Origin: Panacagrimonas sp052386745
GTDB lineage: Bacteria > Pseudomonadota > Gammaproteobacteria > Nevskiales > Nevskiaceae
Assembly (NCBI GenBank): GCA_052386745.1
Contig: JBQTJW010000022.1
Location: forward strand, 1 to 64,000
Direction: 5' to 3'
DNA length: 64,000 nucleotides
Made by a program: the position numbers and the translations under genes. How positions within the stretch are numbered: the first letter of the stretch is position 1; every line of letters starts with the position of its first letter. The notes under the pieces are model-generated. The model did no database searches. It was given only the letters and a program-made list of their open reading frames with translations, and had not been told where the DNA came from. Shown here in pieces: positions 51,957 to 59,711 of the stretch.

Positions 51957-52601
51957 TCAGGGCCTGAGCAGCGGCAGCAGCGTGGGCCATACCGTGTCCA
52001 GGATCAGCGGCTGGGCGGCGGCGCTGGGATGCACGCCGTCGGCCTGGAACGCGCCCGGGTCGGTGGCGAAGCGCGCCAGCATGAACGGCACCAGCGGCGC
52101 CTGGATGGCGCGCGCCACTTCGCCGAATGCGGCGGCGAAGGCCTCGGTATACGCCGGGCCGTAATTGGCCGGGATGCGCATCTCCACCAGCACCGCCCGG
52201 GCGCCGGCCTGCGCCGACAGCGCGGCAATGCGTTCCAGATTGCTGCGCATGGCCTTGACCGGCAGCGCGCGCAGGCCGTCGTTGCCGCCCAGTTCCACCA
52301 GGACCAGGGCCGGCTTGTGGCGGTCCAGCAGTGCGGGCAGGCGCGCCAACCCGCCGGCCGTGGTCTCGCCGCTCACCGAGGCGTTGACCACCGCCTGCGG
52401 CAGGCCTTGAGACGCGATCTTCTGCTCCAATAGATGAACCCAGCCTTCGCCCGCATTCAGCCCGTACTCGGCGGACAGGCTGTCGCCCAGCACCAGCAGC
52501 ACCGGGCGGGCGGACGCAGCGGACGCTGCGGGCGTGGCCGCCACGGTCGCCGGCAGCACGCCGGCACTCAACAGCAGGAAGCACCAGATTCGGAGTGACA
52601 T
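51957..52601 (-). CDS. tesA: GDSL-type acyl-CoA thioesterase I / lysophospholipase
   Basis: 214 residues with a signal peptide. SGNH hydrolase blocks: VLGDSLSAEYG with Ser41, NASVSGETTAGGLARL, LVELGGNDGLRA and the Asp-x2-His DGVHPSAAAQ. A periplasmic esterase with broad substrates. Its ATG and that of the divergent ABC gene share the CATG at 52599-52602, so each promoter must lie inside the other gene. Confidence 0.93.
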   Translation of the reverse strand: MSLRIWCFLLLSAGVLPATVAATPAASAASARPVLLVLGDSLSAEYGLNAGEGWVHLLEQKIASQGLPQAVVNASVSGETTAGGLARLPALLDRHKPALVLVELGGNDGLRALPVKAMRSNLERIAALSAQAGARAVLVEMRIPANYGPAYTEAFAAAFGEVARAIQAPLVPFMLARFATDPGAFQADGVHPSAAAQPLILDTVWPTLLPLLRP

Positions 52602-53277
52602 GGGACTTGATAGCGAGTGGGCCGTGCGCGCCCGCAACGTGGCGCACCAGATTAGCAGCGGCGATTTGCGCCTGAAGATCCTGGATGGTGTCGACCTGGA
52701 CATCGCACAAGGGGAGTCGGCCGCCATCATCGGCCGCAGCGGGTCCGGCAAGACCACGCTGCTGTCCCTGCTCGCCGGCCTGGACCGGCCCAGCAGCGGC
52801 AGCATCGAGCTGGCCGGCACCGATCTGGGCCCGCTGGACGAGGATGGCCGCGCCCGGCTGCGCGCCGGCCGCGTGGGCTTCGTGTTCCAGTCCTTCCAGC
52901 TGCTGGCCGGATTCACCGCGCTGGAGAACGCGCGCCTGGGCGCTGACCTGGCCGGCCACGCCGATGCGCCGCAGCGCGCCCGCGATGCGCTCGCCCAGGT
53001 CGGGCTGGCCGGGCGCGCTAGCCACCATCCCTACCAGCTCTCCGGCGGCGAGCAGCAGCGCGTGGCCATTGCGCGCGCCTTCGCCGCCGGCCCCAGCATC
53101 CTGTTCGCCGACGAGCCCACCGGCAACCTCGACAGCGTGACCGGCGCCGGCATCATCGATCTGCTGTTCGCGCTCAACCGCGAGCGCGGCACCACCCTGG
53201 TGCTGGTGACGCACGACGAGGACCTGGCGCGGCGCTGCCAGCGCGTGCTCACCCTGGTCGACGGCCGCCTGCAGTGA
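52600..53277 (+). CDS. ybbA: ABC transporter ATP-binding protein (YbbA type)
   Basis: 225 residues. Walker A IIGRSGSGKTTLLSLLAG, Q-loop FVFQSFQLLAGF, signature LSGGEQQRVAIARAFA, Walker B SILFADEPTGNLD. LolD/MacB-like class working with an FtsX-type permease. GGAG precedes the ATG. Overlaps the permease gene (GTGA). The neighbouring tesA is the conserved divergent partner. Confidence 0.9.
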   Translation: MGLDSEWAVRARNVAHQISSGDLRLKILDGVDLDIAQGESAAIIGRSGSGKTTLLSLLAGLDRPSSGSIELAGTDLGPLDEDGRARLRAGRVGFVFQSFQLLAGFTALENARLGADLAGHADAPQRARDALAQVGLAGRASHHPYQLSGGEQQRVAIARAFAAGPSILFADEPTGNLDSVTGAGIIDLLFALNRERGTTLVLVTHDEDLARRCQRVLTLVDGRLQ

Positions 53278-55727
53278 GCCTGGTCCGCCGCTGGCTGCGC
53301 ACGCCGGAACTGCTGATCCTGGCGGTGGCCGTGACCATCGCGGTGGCCGCGAGCAGCGCCGTGACGCTGTTCAGCGACCGCGTGTCGCGCGCCTTGTCCG
53401 ACCAGTCCGGCGAGGCCTTCGGCGCCGACGCCGCCCTGCGCTCACGCGATCCGCTGCCGCAGGACCTCGCGGCCCGGCTCGATGCCCTGCCCCTGAAACG
53501 CGCGCAACTGGTCCAGTTCCCCAGCGTGGCGTTTCACGGCGAGGCGTCCTCGCTCGCGGCGGTGAAGGCGGCCGATGGCGCCTACCCGCTGCGCGGCGCG
53601 CTGCGCACGGCCGGCGAACCCTTCGGCGCCGAACGCAGCGAACCGCACGGCCCTCCGCCCGGCGAGGCCTGGGTGGATCTGCGCCTGTGGCAGGACCTGC
53701 AGCTGGCGATGGGCGATGCCATCCAGCTCGGCCGCTCCAGCTTCCGCGTCACGCGCCTGCTCACCTACGAGCCGGACCGCGGCGGCGGCTTCACCGACCT
53801 GGCGCCGCGCGTGCTCATCGCGCTGGACGACCTGCCCGCCACCGGCCTCGTCACCGCCGGCTCGCGCGTGCAGTACACGCGCCTGCTGGCCGGCCCGCCA
53901 CAGGCCGTGGACGCGCTGCGCGCACTGCCCCTGCCCGAGGGCGTGCGCATGAGCACGCCGCAGGACGGGCGGCCGGAAATAAGCAATTCACTCAAGCGCG
54001 CGCAGCAGTTCCTGGACATCGCGGTGCTCTCGGCCATGCTGCTGGCCGGCGCCGCCATTGCGGTGTCGGCGCACCAGCACGGCCTGCGCCTGCGCGACGA
54101 GGCGGCGGTGATGAAGGCGCTGGGCGCCACGTCCGGGCAGATCGCCAGCCGCGCCCTGCGGCGGTTGCTGGGCCTGGCGCTGGGCGCTGGTGCCGTCGGC
54201 CTTGTCCTGGGGCTGGCATCGCAACAGGTGATTGCCGCCGTGGCCGGTGGACTGATGAGCGCGCCACTGCCGCCGGTCCATCCGCAGGCCGCGCTGTGGA
54301 GCCTGGGCCTGGCGCTGCTGCTGGTGCTGGGCTTTGCCGCGCCGCCGTGGCTGGCCGCGCGCCACACGCCGCCGGTGCGCGTGTTCCAGCGCTCGGCCGA
54401 CAGCACGGGCGGACGCGTGGCCGGCGCGGTGGCGGCGCTCGCGGCGGCCGGGCTGATCGCCTTCCACACCGGCAACCTGCGGCTGGCCGGCATCGTCATT
54501 GCCGGAGCCTGCGGCGCGGCGCTGGTGCTGGGACTCCTGGCCTGGGCGCTGGTGCGGCTGCTGGCGGGACTGCGCAGCCGCGGCGGCACCGCGGTGCGCT
54601 TTGGCCTGGCCAACATCGCGCGGCGGCGCATGGCGAGCGTGGGCCAGTCCGTGGCGCTGGGCCTTGCCCTGCTGGCGCTGCTGCTGGTGGGCGTAGTGCG
54701 CTCGGACCTGCTCAGCACCTGGCAGCAGCGCCTGCCGGCCGATGCGCCCAACCAGTTCCTCATCAACATCCAGACCGACCAGCTTGCGGCGCTGAAGCAG
54801 TTCTTTGCCGCGCGCGGCTTCGCCGACCTGCGGCTGTGGCCGATGACGCGCGCGCGCCTGGTGGAACTGCGCGGCCAGCCGGTGACGGCCGACAGCTTCG
54901 ACGACCCCGAGACGCGGCGCTGGATCAATCGCGAGTTCAACATCTCGTGGACCGACCGCTTCGGCGACGACAACCGCCTGCTCCAGGGGCAGTGGTGGGA
55001 CCCGTCCACCACCGGCCAGCCCTGGATCTCGGTGGACGATTTCGCCGTGGAACGCCTCGACCTGAAGCTGGGCGACACGCTCAAGCTCCAGATGGCCGAC
55101 CGCACCGTGGAGTTGAGCGTGTACAACGTGCGCAAGGTGAGCTGGGATAGCTTCCGTCCCAACTTCTTCCTCGTGGTGCCGCCGGGCCTGATCGAGGGCA
55201 GCGAGGCGCAATGGCTGACCAGCTTTTACCTCAAGCCGGACCAGCGTCCGCTGCTGCGCGAGCTCATCAGCCAGTTCCCCAACATCACCGCGCTGGACCT
55301 GGACGCCGCCATGGCGCAGGTGCGCAGCATCCTGGACCGCGTGGTGCGCGCGGTGGAATTCATCTTCCTGTTCACCCTGGCCGCCGGGCTCACGGTGCTG
55401 CTCGCCGCCATCGAGGGCACCCGCGCCGAGCGCGTGCGCGAGACCGCGCTGCTGCGCGCCCTGGGTGCGAGCAACCGCACCATCGGCCTGGGCCTGCTCG
55501 CCGAATACGCGGCGCTGGGACTGGTGGCCGGACTCGTCGCCGCCGCCGCCGCACAGGCCCTGGGCTGGGGCCTGGCCTCGCAGGTCTTCAACCTGCCCTA
55601 CGCCTTCAGCCTGCCGCTGTGGCTGGGCGGATCGCTGGGCGGCAGCGCGCTGGTGAGCCTGCTCGGCTGGCTATCCCTGCGCCGCACCCTGACCACCCCC
55701 CCGACGCGGGCGCTGGCGGCGGGGTGA
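53274..55727 (+). CDS. ybbP: FtsX-family ABC permease (YbbP type)
   Basis: 817 residues, GTG start. A first membrane helix (about 14-30), periplasmic domain, four-helix FtsX module (about 245-345), further helices to 430, a second periplasmic part (about 470-690) and a C-terminal FtsX module (LFTLAAGLTVLLAAIEGTRA, ERVRETALLRALGASNRTIG). Ten helices in the YbbP layout. The substrate is not established for this family; a role in lipid or lipoprotein handling is inferred. Confidence 0.9.
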   Translation: MSLVRRWLRTPELLILAVAVTIAVAASSAVTLFSDRVSRALSDQSGEAFGADAALRSRDPLPQDLAARLDALPLKRAQLVQFPSVAFHGEASSLAAVKAADGAYPLRGALRTAGEPFGAERSEPHGPPPGEAWVDLRLWQDLQLAMGDAIQLGRSSFRVTRLLTYEPDRGGGFTDLAPRVLIALDDLPATGLVTAGSRVQYTRLLAGPPQAVDALRALPLPEGVRMSTPQDGRPEISNSLKRAQQFLDIAVLSAMLLAGAAIAVSAHQHGLRLRDEAAVMKALGATSGQIASRALRRLLGLALGAGAVGLVLGLASQQVIAAVAGGLMSAPLPPVHPQAALWSLGLALLLVLGFAAPPWLAARHTPPVRVFQRSADSTGGRVAGAVAALAAAGLIAFHTGNLRLAGIVIAGACGAALVLGLLAWALVRLLAGLRSRGGTAVRFGLANIARRRMASVGQSVALGLALLALLLVGVVRSDLLSTWQQRLPADAPNQFLINIQTDQLAALKQFFAARGFADLRLWPMTRARLVELRGQPVTADSFDDPETRRWINREFNISWTDRFGDDNRLLQGQWWDPSTTGQPWISVDDFAVERLDLKLGDTLKLQMADRTVELSVYNVRKVSWDSFRPNFFLVVPPGLIEGSEAQWLTSFYLKPDQRPLLRELISQFPNITALDLDAAMAQVRSILDRVVRAVEFIFLFTLAAGLTVLLAAIEGTRAERVRETALLRALGASNRTIGLGLLAEYAALGLVAGLVAAAAAQALGWGLASQVFNLPYAFSLPLWLGGSLGGSALVSLLGWLSLRRTLTTPPTRALAAG

Positions 55728-55789
55728 GAGCGGCTTGGGCGTCGCCCATCCGGCATCGCGCGTGACGACATCGGCGCTAGGACGCCGCT

Positions 55790-56473
55790 CTAGCGCGGCA
55801 CCCAGCCGCCGCACACCGGGAACACTTGGCCCACGAAGCAGTTGGCGGCCTCGCTGCACAGGTAGGCGGCGAAGTGCGCGTCCTCCTTGGCGGACACCAG
55901 CCGTCCCAGCGGCATCTCCCACTTGATGCGTTCCTGGAACGCGGGCCTGGCCTGCACCTCGGGCGGGAAGTAGGTGGGGTTTGCCACCAGGTTCTGGGCG
56001 ATGGCGTTGACCTGCACGTTGTGCGGCGCCACTTCCACGCCCACGGCCTGGATGTACGCCAGTTGCGCGCCGCGAGCGGCGCTGTAGGACGAGGCGCGCT
56101 TCATGCCGCGCAGGGCCGCCGCGCTGCCCATGAGCAGGATCTTGCCCGCGCGCCGTTCGATCATCTGCGGCAGCACGGCCCGCACCAGCCGCGGCAGCGG
56201 GTCCACCATGGACGCGAACATCTCGCGCCATTCGTCCTCGGTGCTGTCCGTGGCCAGCGAGCGCGGCGCGGGCACGCCCAGGTGGGCGATCAGCACGTCC
56301 ACGTGGCCGGCGTCGCGCACGAGCTGCGCGGGCAACTCCGGGTCCAGCAGCGGGCGCGGGTCGGTGATGACGGTGGCGCCGAGTTGCGACAGCACCTCCA
56401 TCAGCGTCGGGCCCATGAAGATGTCGGACTGCGTGAGCAGGATGCGCTTGCCTGCCAGGCTGGTGAGGGACAT
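55790..56473 (-). CDS. Putative halohydrin dehalogenase (SDR fold, S-Y-R triad)
   Basis: 227 residues of the short-chain dehydrogenase fold but without the usual features. The glycine-rich NAD loop is replaced by LLTQSDIFMGPT, which fits T-x4-F-x-G (Thr14, Phe19, Gly21), the halide-pocket signature. The catalytic set is Ser117, Tyr130, Arg134 (S-x12-Y-x3-R; GSAAAL... SSYSAARG) instead of Y-x3-K. AIAQNLVANPTYFPPEV is like the loop of known halohydrin dehalogenases. Such enzymes turn vicinal haloalcohols into epoxides and open epoxides with azide, cyanide or nitrite, without a cofactor. Activity here is predicted, not shown. The VOC gene precedes it by 40 bases. Confidence 0.78.
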   Translation of the reverse strand: MSLTSLAGKRILLTQSDIFMGPTLMEVLSQLGATVITDPRPLLDPELPAQLVRDAGHVDVLIAHLGVPAPRSLATDSTEDEWREMFASMVDPLPRLVRAVLPQMIERRAGKILLMGSAAALRGMKRASSYSAARGAQLAYIQAVGVEVAPHNVQVNAIAQNLVANPTYFPPEVQARPAFQERIKWEMPLGRLVSAKEDAHFAAYLCSEAANCFVGQVFPVCGGWVPR

Positions 56474-56513
56474 GGCGGAATGCTCCGGTGGTGAGGCTCG
56501 TGTGGGTGCGCGG

Positions 56514-56921
56514 TCAGCTTGAGGGCATCGCGGACTCGTCCAGCCAGTACGCGCCCCAGACGTGGCCGTCCGGGTCGGCAAAGTCGCGGCCGTACATGAA
56601 GCCGTGGTCCTGGACGGGGTTGATGTCGGCAATGCCGCCGTTGCGCCGGGCCGAGCGGTTCATTGCATCGACCGCGTCGCGCGAATCGCAGGAGATGTTG
56701 AGCGCGACCTCGCTCGACGTGGTCGGCGGAATCGGGCGGGTGGTGAAGGTGCACCACTTTGCGTGGGTCACGAGCATGACGTTGATGGCCTCGCTCCACG
56801 CCATGAACGCCGCGGTCTCGTCCGAGAACTTCGCGTTGTTCACGAAGCCCAGGGCGGTATAGAAGGCCTTCGACGCTTCCAGCCTGGCGACGGGAAGGCT
56901 GATGGTGATGGTGCGGGGCAT
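56514..56921 (-). CDS. VOC (glyoxalase/bleomycin-resistance) superfamily protein
   Basis: 135 residues with two beta-alpha-beta3 modules: TITISLPVARLEASKAFYTA, GFVNNAKFSDETAAFMAWSE and the second GFMYGRDFADPDGHVWGAYW. His and Glu positions for a metal are only partly evident, so it could be an enzyme or a binding protein. Upstream of and co-directional with the predicted halohydrin dehalogenase. Confidence 0.85.
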   Translation of the reverse strand: MPRTITISLPVARLEASKAFYTALGFVNNAKFSDETAAFMAWSEAINVMLVTHAKWCTFTTRPIPPTTSSEVALNISCDSRDAVDAMNRSARRNGGIADINPVQDHGFMYGRDFADPDGHVWGAYWLDESAMPSS

Positions 56922-57129
56922 CGGATTTCTCCTGTGGAGGGTCGGCTTTCGTGGTCGAGTGGAAGCAATTGATTAGCGCTGGCACTGGGTTCGGACTTGC
57001 ACGACCCGCGCATGGTTCCTGGCTTCTTCAGCGGATTGCAACACGCGCTTTGGGAACTTCTGCCGTCGCCGGCAGGTTGAATTTGCCGGCGAGGCTGCGA
57101 TGCTGCCCGTGGCAGGCACGCAAACACCG

Positions 57130-57375
57130 TCACGCCTCCGGCACCTCTGGCCGCGCCTGCCCGCGACGCCCGCACTCGCTCGCCACGTTCTCGCGCAGCA
57201 GTTTCTTATCGGCCAGCTCGGCAAGGACGGCGGCCTTGGTGGGTTCCAGCACGCAATCCAGGCGGCGCAGCACGGTGAACGGCAGGATGACCTTGCCGTA
57301 CTCGCTCTGCTTGAAGTCGCCGCGCAGCAGATCGGCAACGGACCAGATGAAGGCGGACAACGCGGGTTGATTCAT
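57130..57375 (-). pseudogene. Truncated type I methyltransferase (hsdM) relic
   Basis: 81 codons. The first 66 (MNQPALSAFIWSVADLLRGD, then KQSEYGKVILPFTVLRRLDC, VLEPTKAAVLAELADKKLL) match the N-terminal helical domain of HsdM, whose full length is about 500 residues or more. Similarity ends at about RENVASE and the frame stops soon after. No SAM motif, specificity subunit or restriction subunit is nearby. Probably the scar of a lost restriction-modification operon. Confidence 0.75.
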
Positions 57376-57691
57376 GGGTGTGCGGGTTTGAGGGACGGCC
57401 GTTCCTGCCGCCGCAGCATGGCAGTTCCGAACGGATTGGTCTCAGCCAGCGGATTCCGTCGGGTCTGCCTTGCAACCCCGCAAGATTTGTCGACACAAGC
57501 TGCACCCCCGCAAGTTTCAGCAGGGTGTCCAGAGCTAGTCCGGGGCGGTGGCACTGCGTCCTGAAGGTTGATTTGAAAAGGATTGATGGTCGGTGCTGCC
57601 GCTTTCGGGCAGCGGCATCGCGGTTGCTCCGGTGCACGGGGACGGTCCCGCGCGGCGCGGGATTCCGAACCTCGAACCCGAACGACGCCCC

Positions 57692-59692
57692 ATGCACGCC
57701 ATCAGTTCTTCCCCCACGGCCGACGCGGTTGCATCGGCACGCGCTGCCCATTCTCCGGTCACGCTTTCAGCGGCCCGTTGGGCCTGGTTACGGCCCCTGT
57801 GGGCGCTGCTTTCCCTCTACCTGGTGCTGTCTGCGGCGCTGCGCCTCGGCTTGTGGGGCGCTTTCGGCCTGACGGCGGGCGTGCCGGCCGTGCAGGTGCC
57901 GGCCATCCTCGCCCTGGGCCTGGTCAACGACGCCATGCAGGCGGTCTACCTGTTCATCCCCTTGTCGCTGTGGCTGGCCCTTGTGCCGGTGCAGCGGCGC
58001 CCGCGCTCGCGTCGTGTCCTGGCCCTGGGCGTATGGCTGATGCTGGTCGGGATGCTGTTCATCGCGGCCTGCGAGTACTTCTTTTTCCAGGAGTTCGACT
58101 CGCGCTTCAACCTGGTGGCGGTGGACTACCTGATCTACCCCACAGAGGTGATCGGCGACATCCGCGACGAGTACCCGGTGGGCACGCTGCTTTCGGCCAT
58201 TGCGGTGATCGCCACCTTCGGCACCTGGCGGCTGCTGCGCCACCTGCAGGGCGGCCGCCTCGTCACGTCTCCCACGCCCAGGCTGAGGGCCGTCACGCTG
58301 GCGCTGCACGCCGCGGCCCTGGGGCTGATCACGCTGCTGTGGACATCGGACTCGCTCTCGGTCTTCCATAACCGGGTCGCCAACGAACTGGCCGCCAACG
58401 GCCCGGCGCGCTTCGTGGCGGCCTTCAACAACAACCACATCGACTACCCCGCGTTCTACCGCAACGGCGATTCCGGCGAGATGTTCGATCGCCTCACCGC
58501 GAACCTCGCGCCCGGCGGCGGGCGTTTCGTGAACCTGCCGGGGGGCGATCTCACCCGCCATTTCGATGCAAACCCGGCCGGGCTGGGTCGGCTCAACGTG
58601 GTGATCCTGGTGGAGGAATCGCTCGGCGCCGAATTCGTGGGCGCCTACGGCAGCACGCGCAAGCTCACGCCCGAGTTCGATGCGCTGGCGCGCCAGGGCA
58701 TGCTGTTCACCCGCGCATTTGCCACCGGCACGCGCACGGTGCGCGGGCTCGAAGCCATCACCGCCTCGCTGCCGCCCATCCCCAGCGAGTCCATCGTCAA
58801 GCGCAAGGGCAACGAGGACATCGCCACCCTGGGCAAGGTCATGAACGGGCTGGGCTACCAGTCGAGCTTCCTGTACGGCGGGTACGGCGCGTTCGACGAC
58901 ATGAACCCGTACTTCGGGCACAACGGCTTTGCCATTTCCGACCGCACCCAGATCGAGAACCCGCGCTTCACCAATCCCTGGGGCGTGTCGGACGAGGACC
59001 TGTTCGAGCACGCGCTGGGCTACTTCGACCAGGCGGCGACCAGGGGCCAGCCGTTCTTCTCCGTCATCATGAGCACGTCCAACCACAAGCCCTTCACCTT
59101 CCCGGAGGGCGTGGCCGGGGTGAAGCCGCGTGGCGGCGGGCGGCGCGCCGGCGTGCTGTACGCCGACCATTCCATCGGCCAGTTCATTCGCGCGGCGCGC
59201 ACCCGGCCGTGGTTCCGCGACACGGTGTTCGTGGTCGTGGCCGATCACGACGCCCGCGTCTACGGCAAGGCCAACGTGCCGCTCAACACCTACGAGATCC
59301 CGCTGCTGATCTACTCGCCCGCGCACATCAAGCCGCAGCGCGTGGACACGGTCACCAGCCAGATGGACGTGGCGCCCACGCTGCTCGGGCTGCTGGGGCT
59401 TGAATACCAGGCGCCGTTCTTCGGGCAGGACGTGCTCAAGTGGCCGGCCCACCTGCCGCGCACGATCCTGTTCAACCACAACCACGACGTGGCGGCACTG
59501 CGCGGCGACAAGCTGTGCATCCTTGGCCTGCGCAAGACCGTGCGCTGCGAGCACTACGAGCGTACGCCCGGGGCTCCCGGCGAGGACACCACGCACTTCG
59601 CGCCCGCCGCGGACGACTCGGACCTGCTCGACCTCGCCACCGCCTATTACCAGACGGCCTACGAGCAGTTCACCCAGCGCCGCTACCGCTGA
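57692..59692 (+). CDS. LTA-synthase-family phosphoglycerol transferase-like protein
   Basis: 666 residues. Five N-terminal membrane helices (about 30-250) and a periplasmic alkaline-phosphatase-superfamily domain: VVILVEESLGAEFVGAYGST (metal site), FTRAFATGTRTVRGLEAITA with the nucleophile Thr, YGGYGAFDDMNPYF, VVVADHDARVYG and YEIPLLIYSP. Gram-negative relatives make osmoregulated glucans or phosphoethanolamine/phosphoglycerol modifications. Start at MHAISSS (57692); the frame is open 33 codons upstream. Stop lies 19 bases before the PAP2-barrel gene. Confidence 0.88.
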   Translation: MHAISSSPTADAVASARAAHSPVTLSAARWAWLRPLWALLSLYLVLSAALRLGLWGAFGLTAGVPAVQVPAILALGLVNDAMQAVYLFIPLSLWLALVPVQRRPRSRRVLALGVWLMLVGMLFIAACEYFFFQEFDSRFNLVAVDYLIYPTEVIGDIRDEYPVGTLLSAIAVIATFGTWRLLRHLQGGRLVTSPTPRLRAVTLALHAAALGLITLLWTSDSLSVFHNRVANELAANGPARFVAAFNNNHIDYPAFYRNGDSGEMFDRLTANLAPGGGRFVNLPGGDLTRHFDANPAGLGRLNVVILVEESLGAEFVGAYGSTRKLTPEFDALARQGMLFTRAFATGTRTVRGLEAITASLPPIPSESIVKRKGNEDIATLGKVMNGLGYQSSFLYGGYGAFDDMNPYFGHNGFAISDRTQIENPRFTNPWGVSDEDLFEHALGYFDQAATRGQPFFSVIMSTSNHKPFTFPEGVAGVKPRGGGRRAGVLYADHSIGQFIRAARTRPWFRDTVFVVVADHDARVYGKANVPLNTYEIPLLIYSPAHIKPQRVDTVTSQMDVAPTLLGLLGLEYQAPFFGQDVLKWPAHLPRTILFNHNHDVAALRGDKLCILGLRKTVRCEHYERTPGAPGEDTTHFAPAADDSDLLDLATAYYQTAYEQFTQRRYR

Positions 59693-59711
59693 GCCCGGCC
59701 AGGACACTGCA

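Noticed and set aside
55790..56473. Ordinary NAD(P)-dependent SDR oxidoreductase
   Set aside because: The cofactor loop TGxxxGxG and the Y-x3-K motif are both absent, while the dehalogenase signatures fit exactly.
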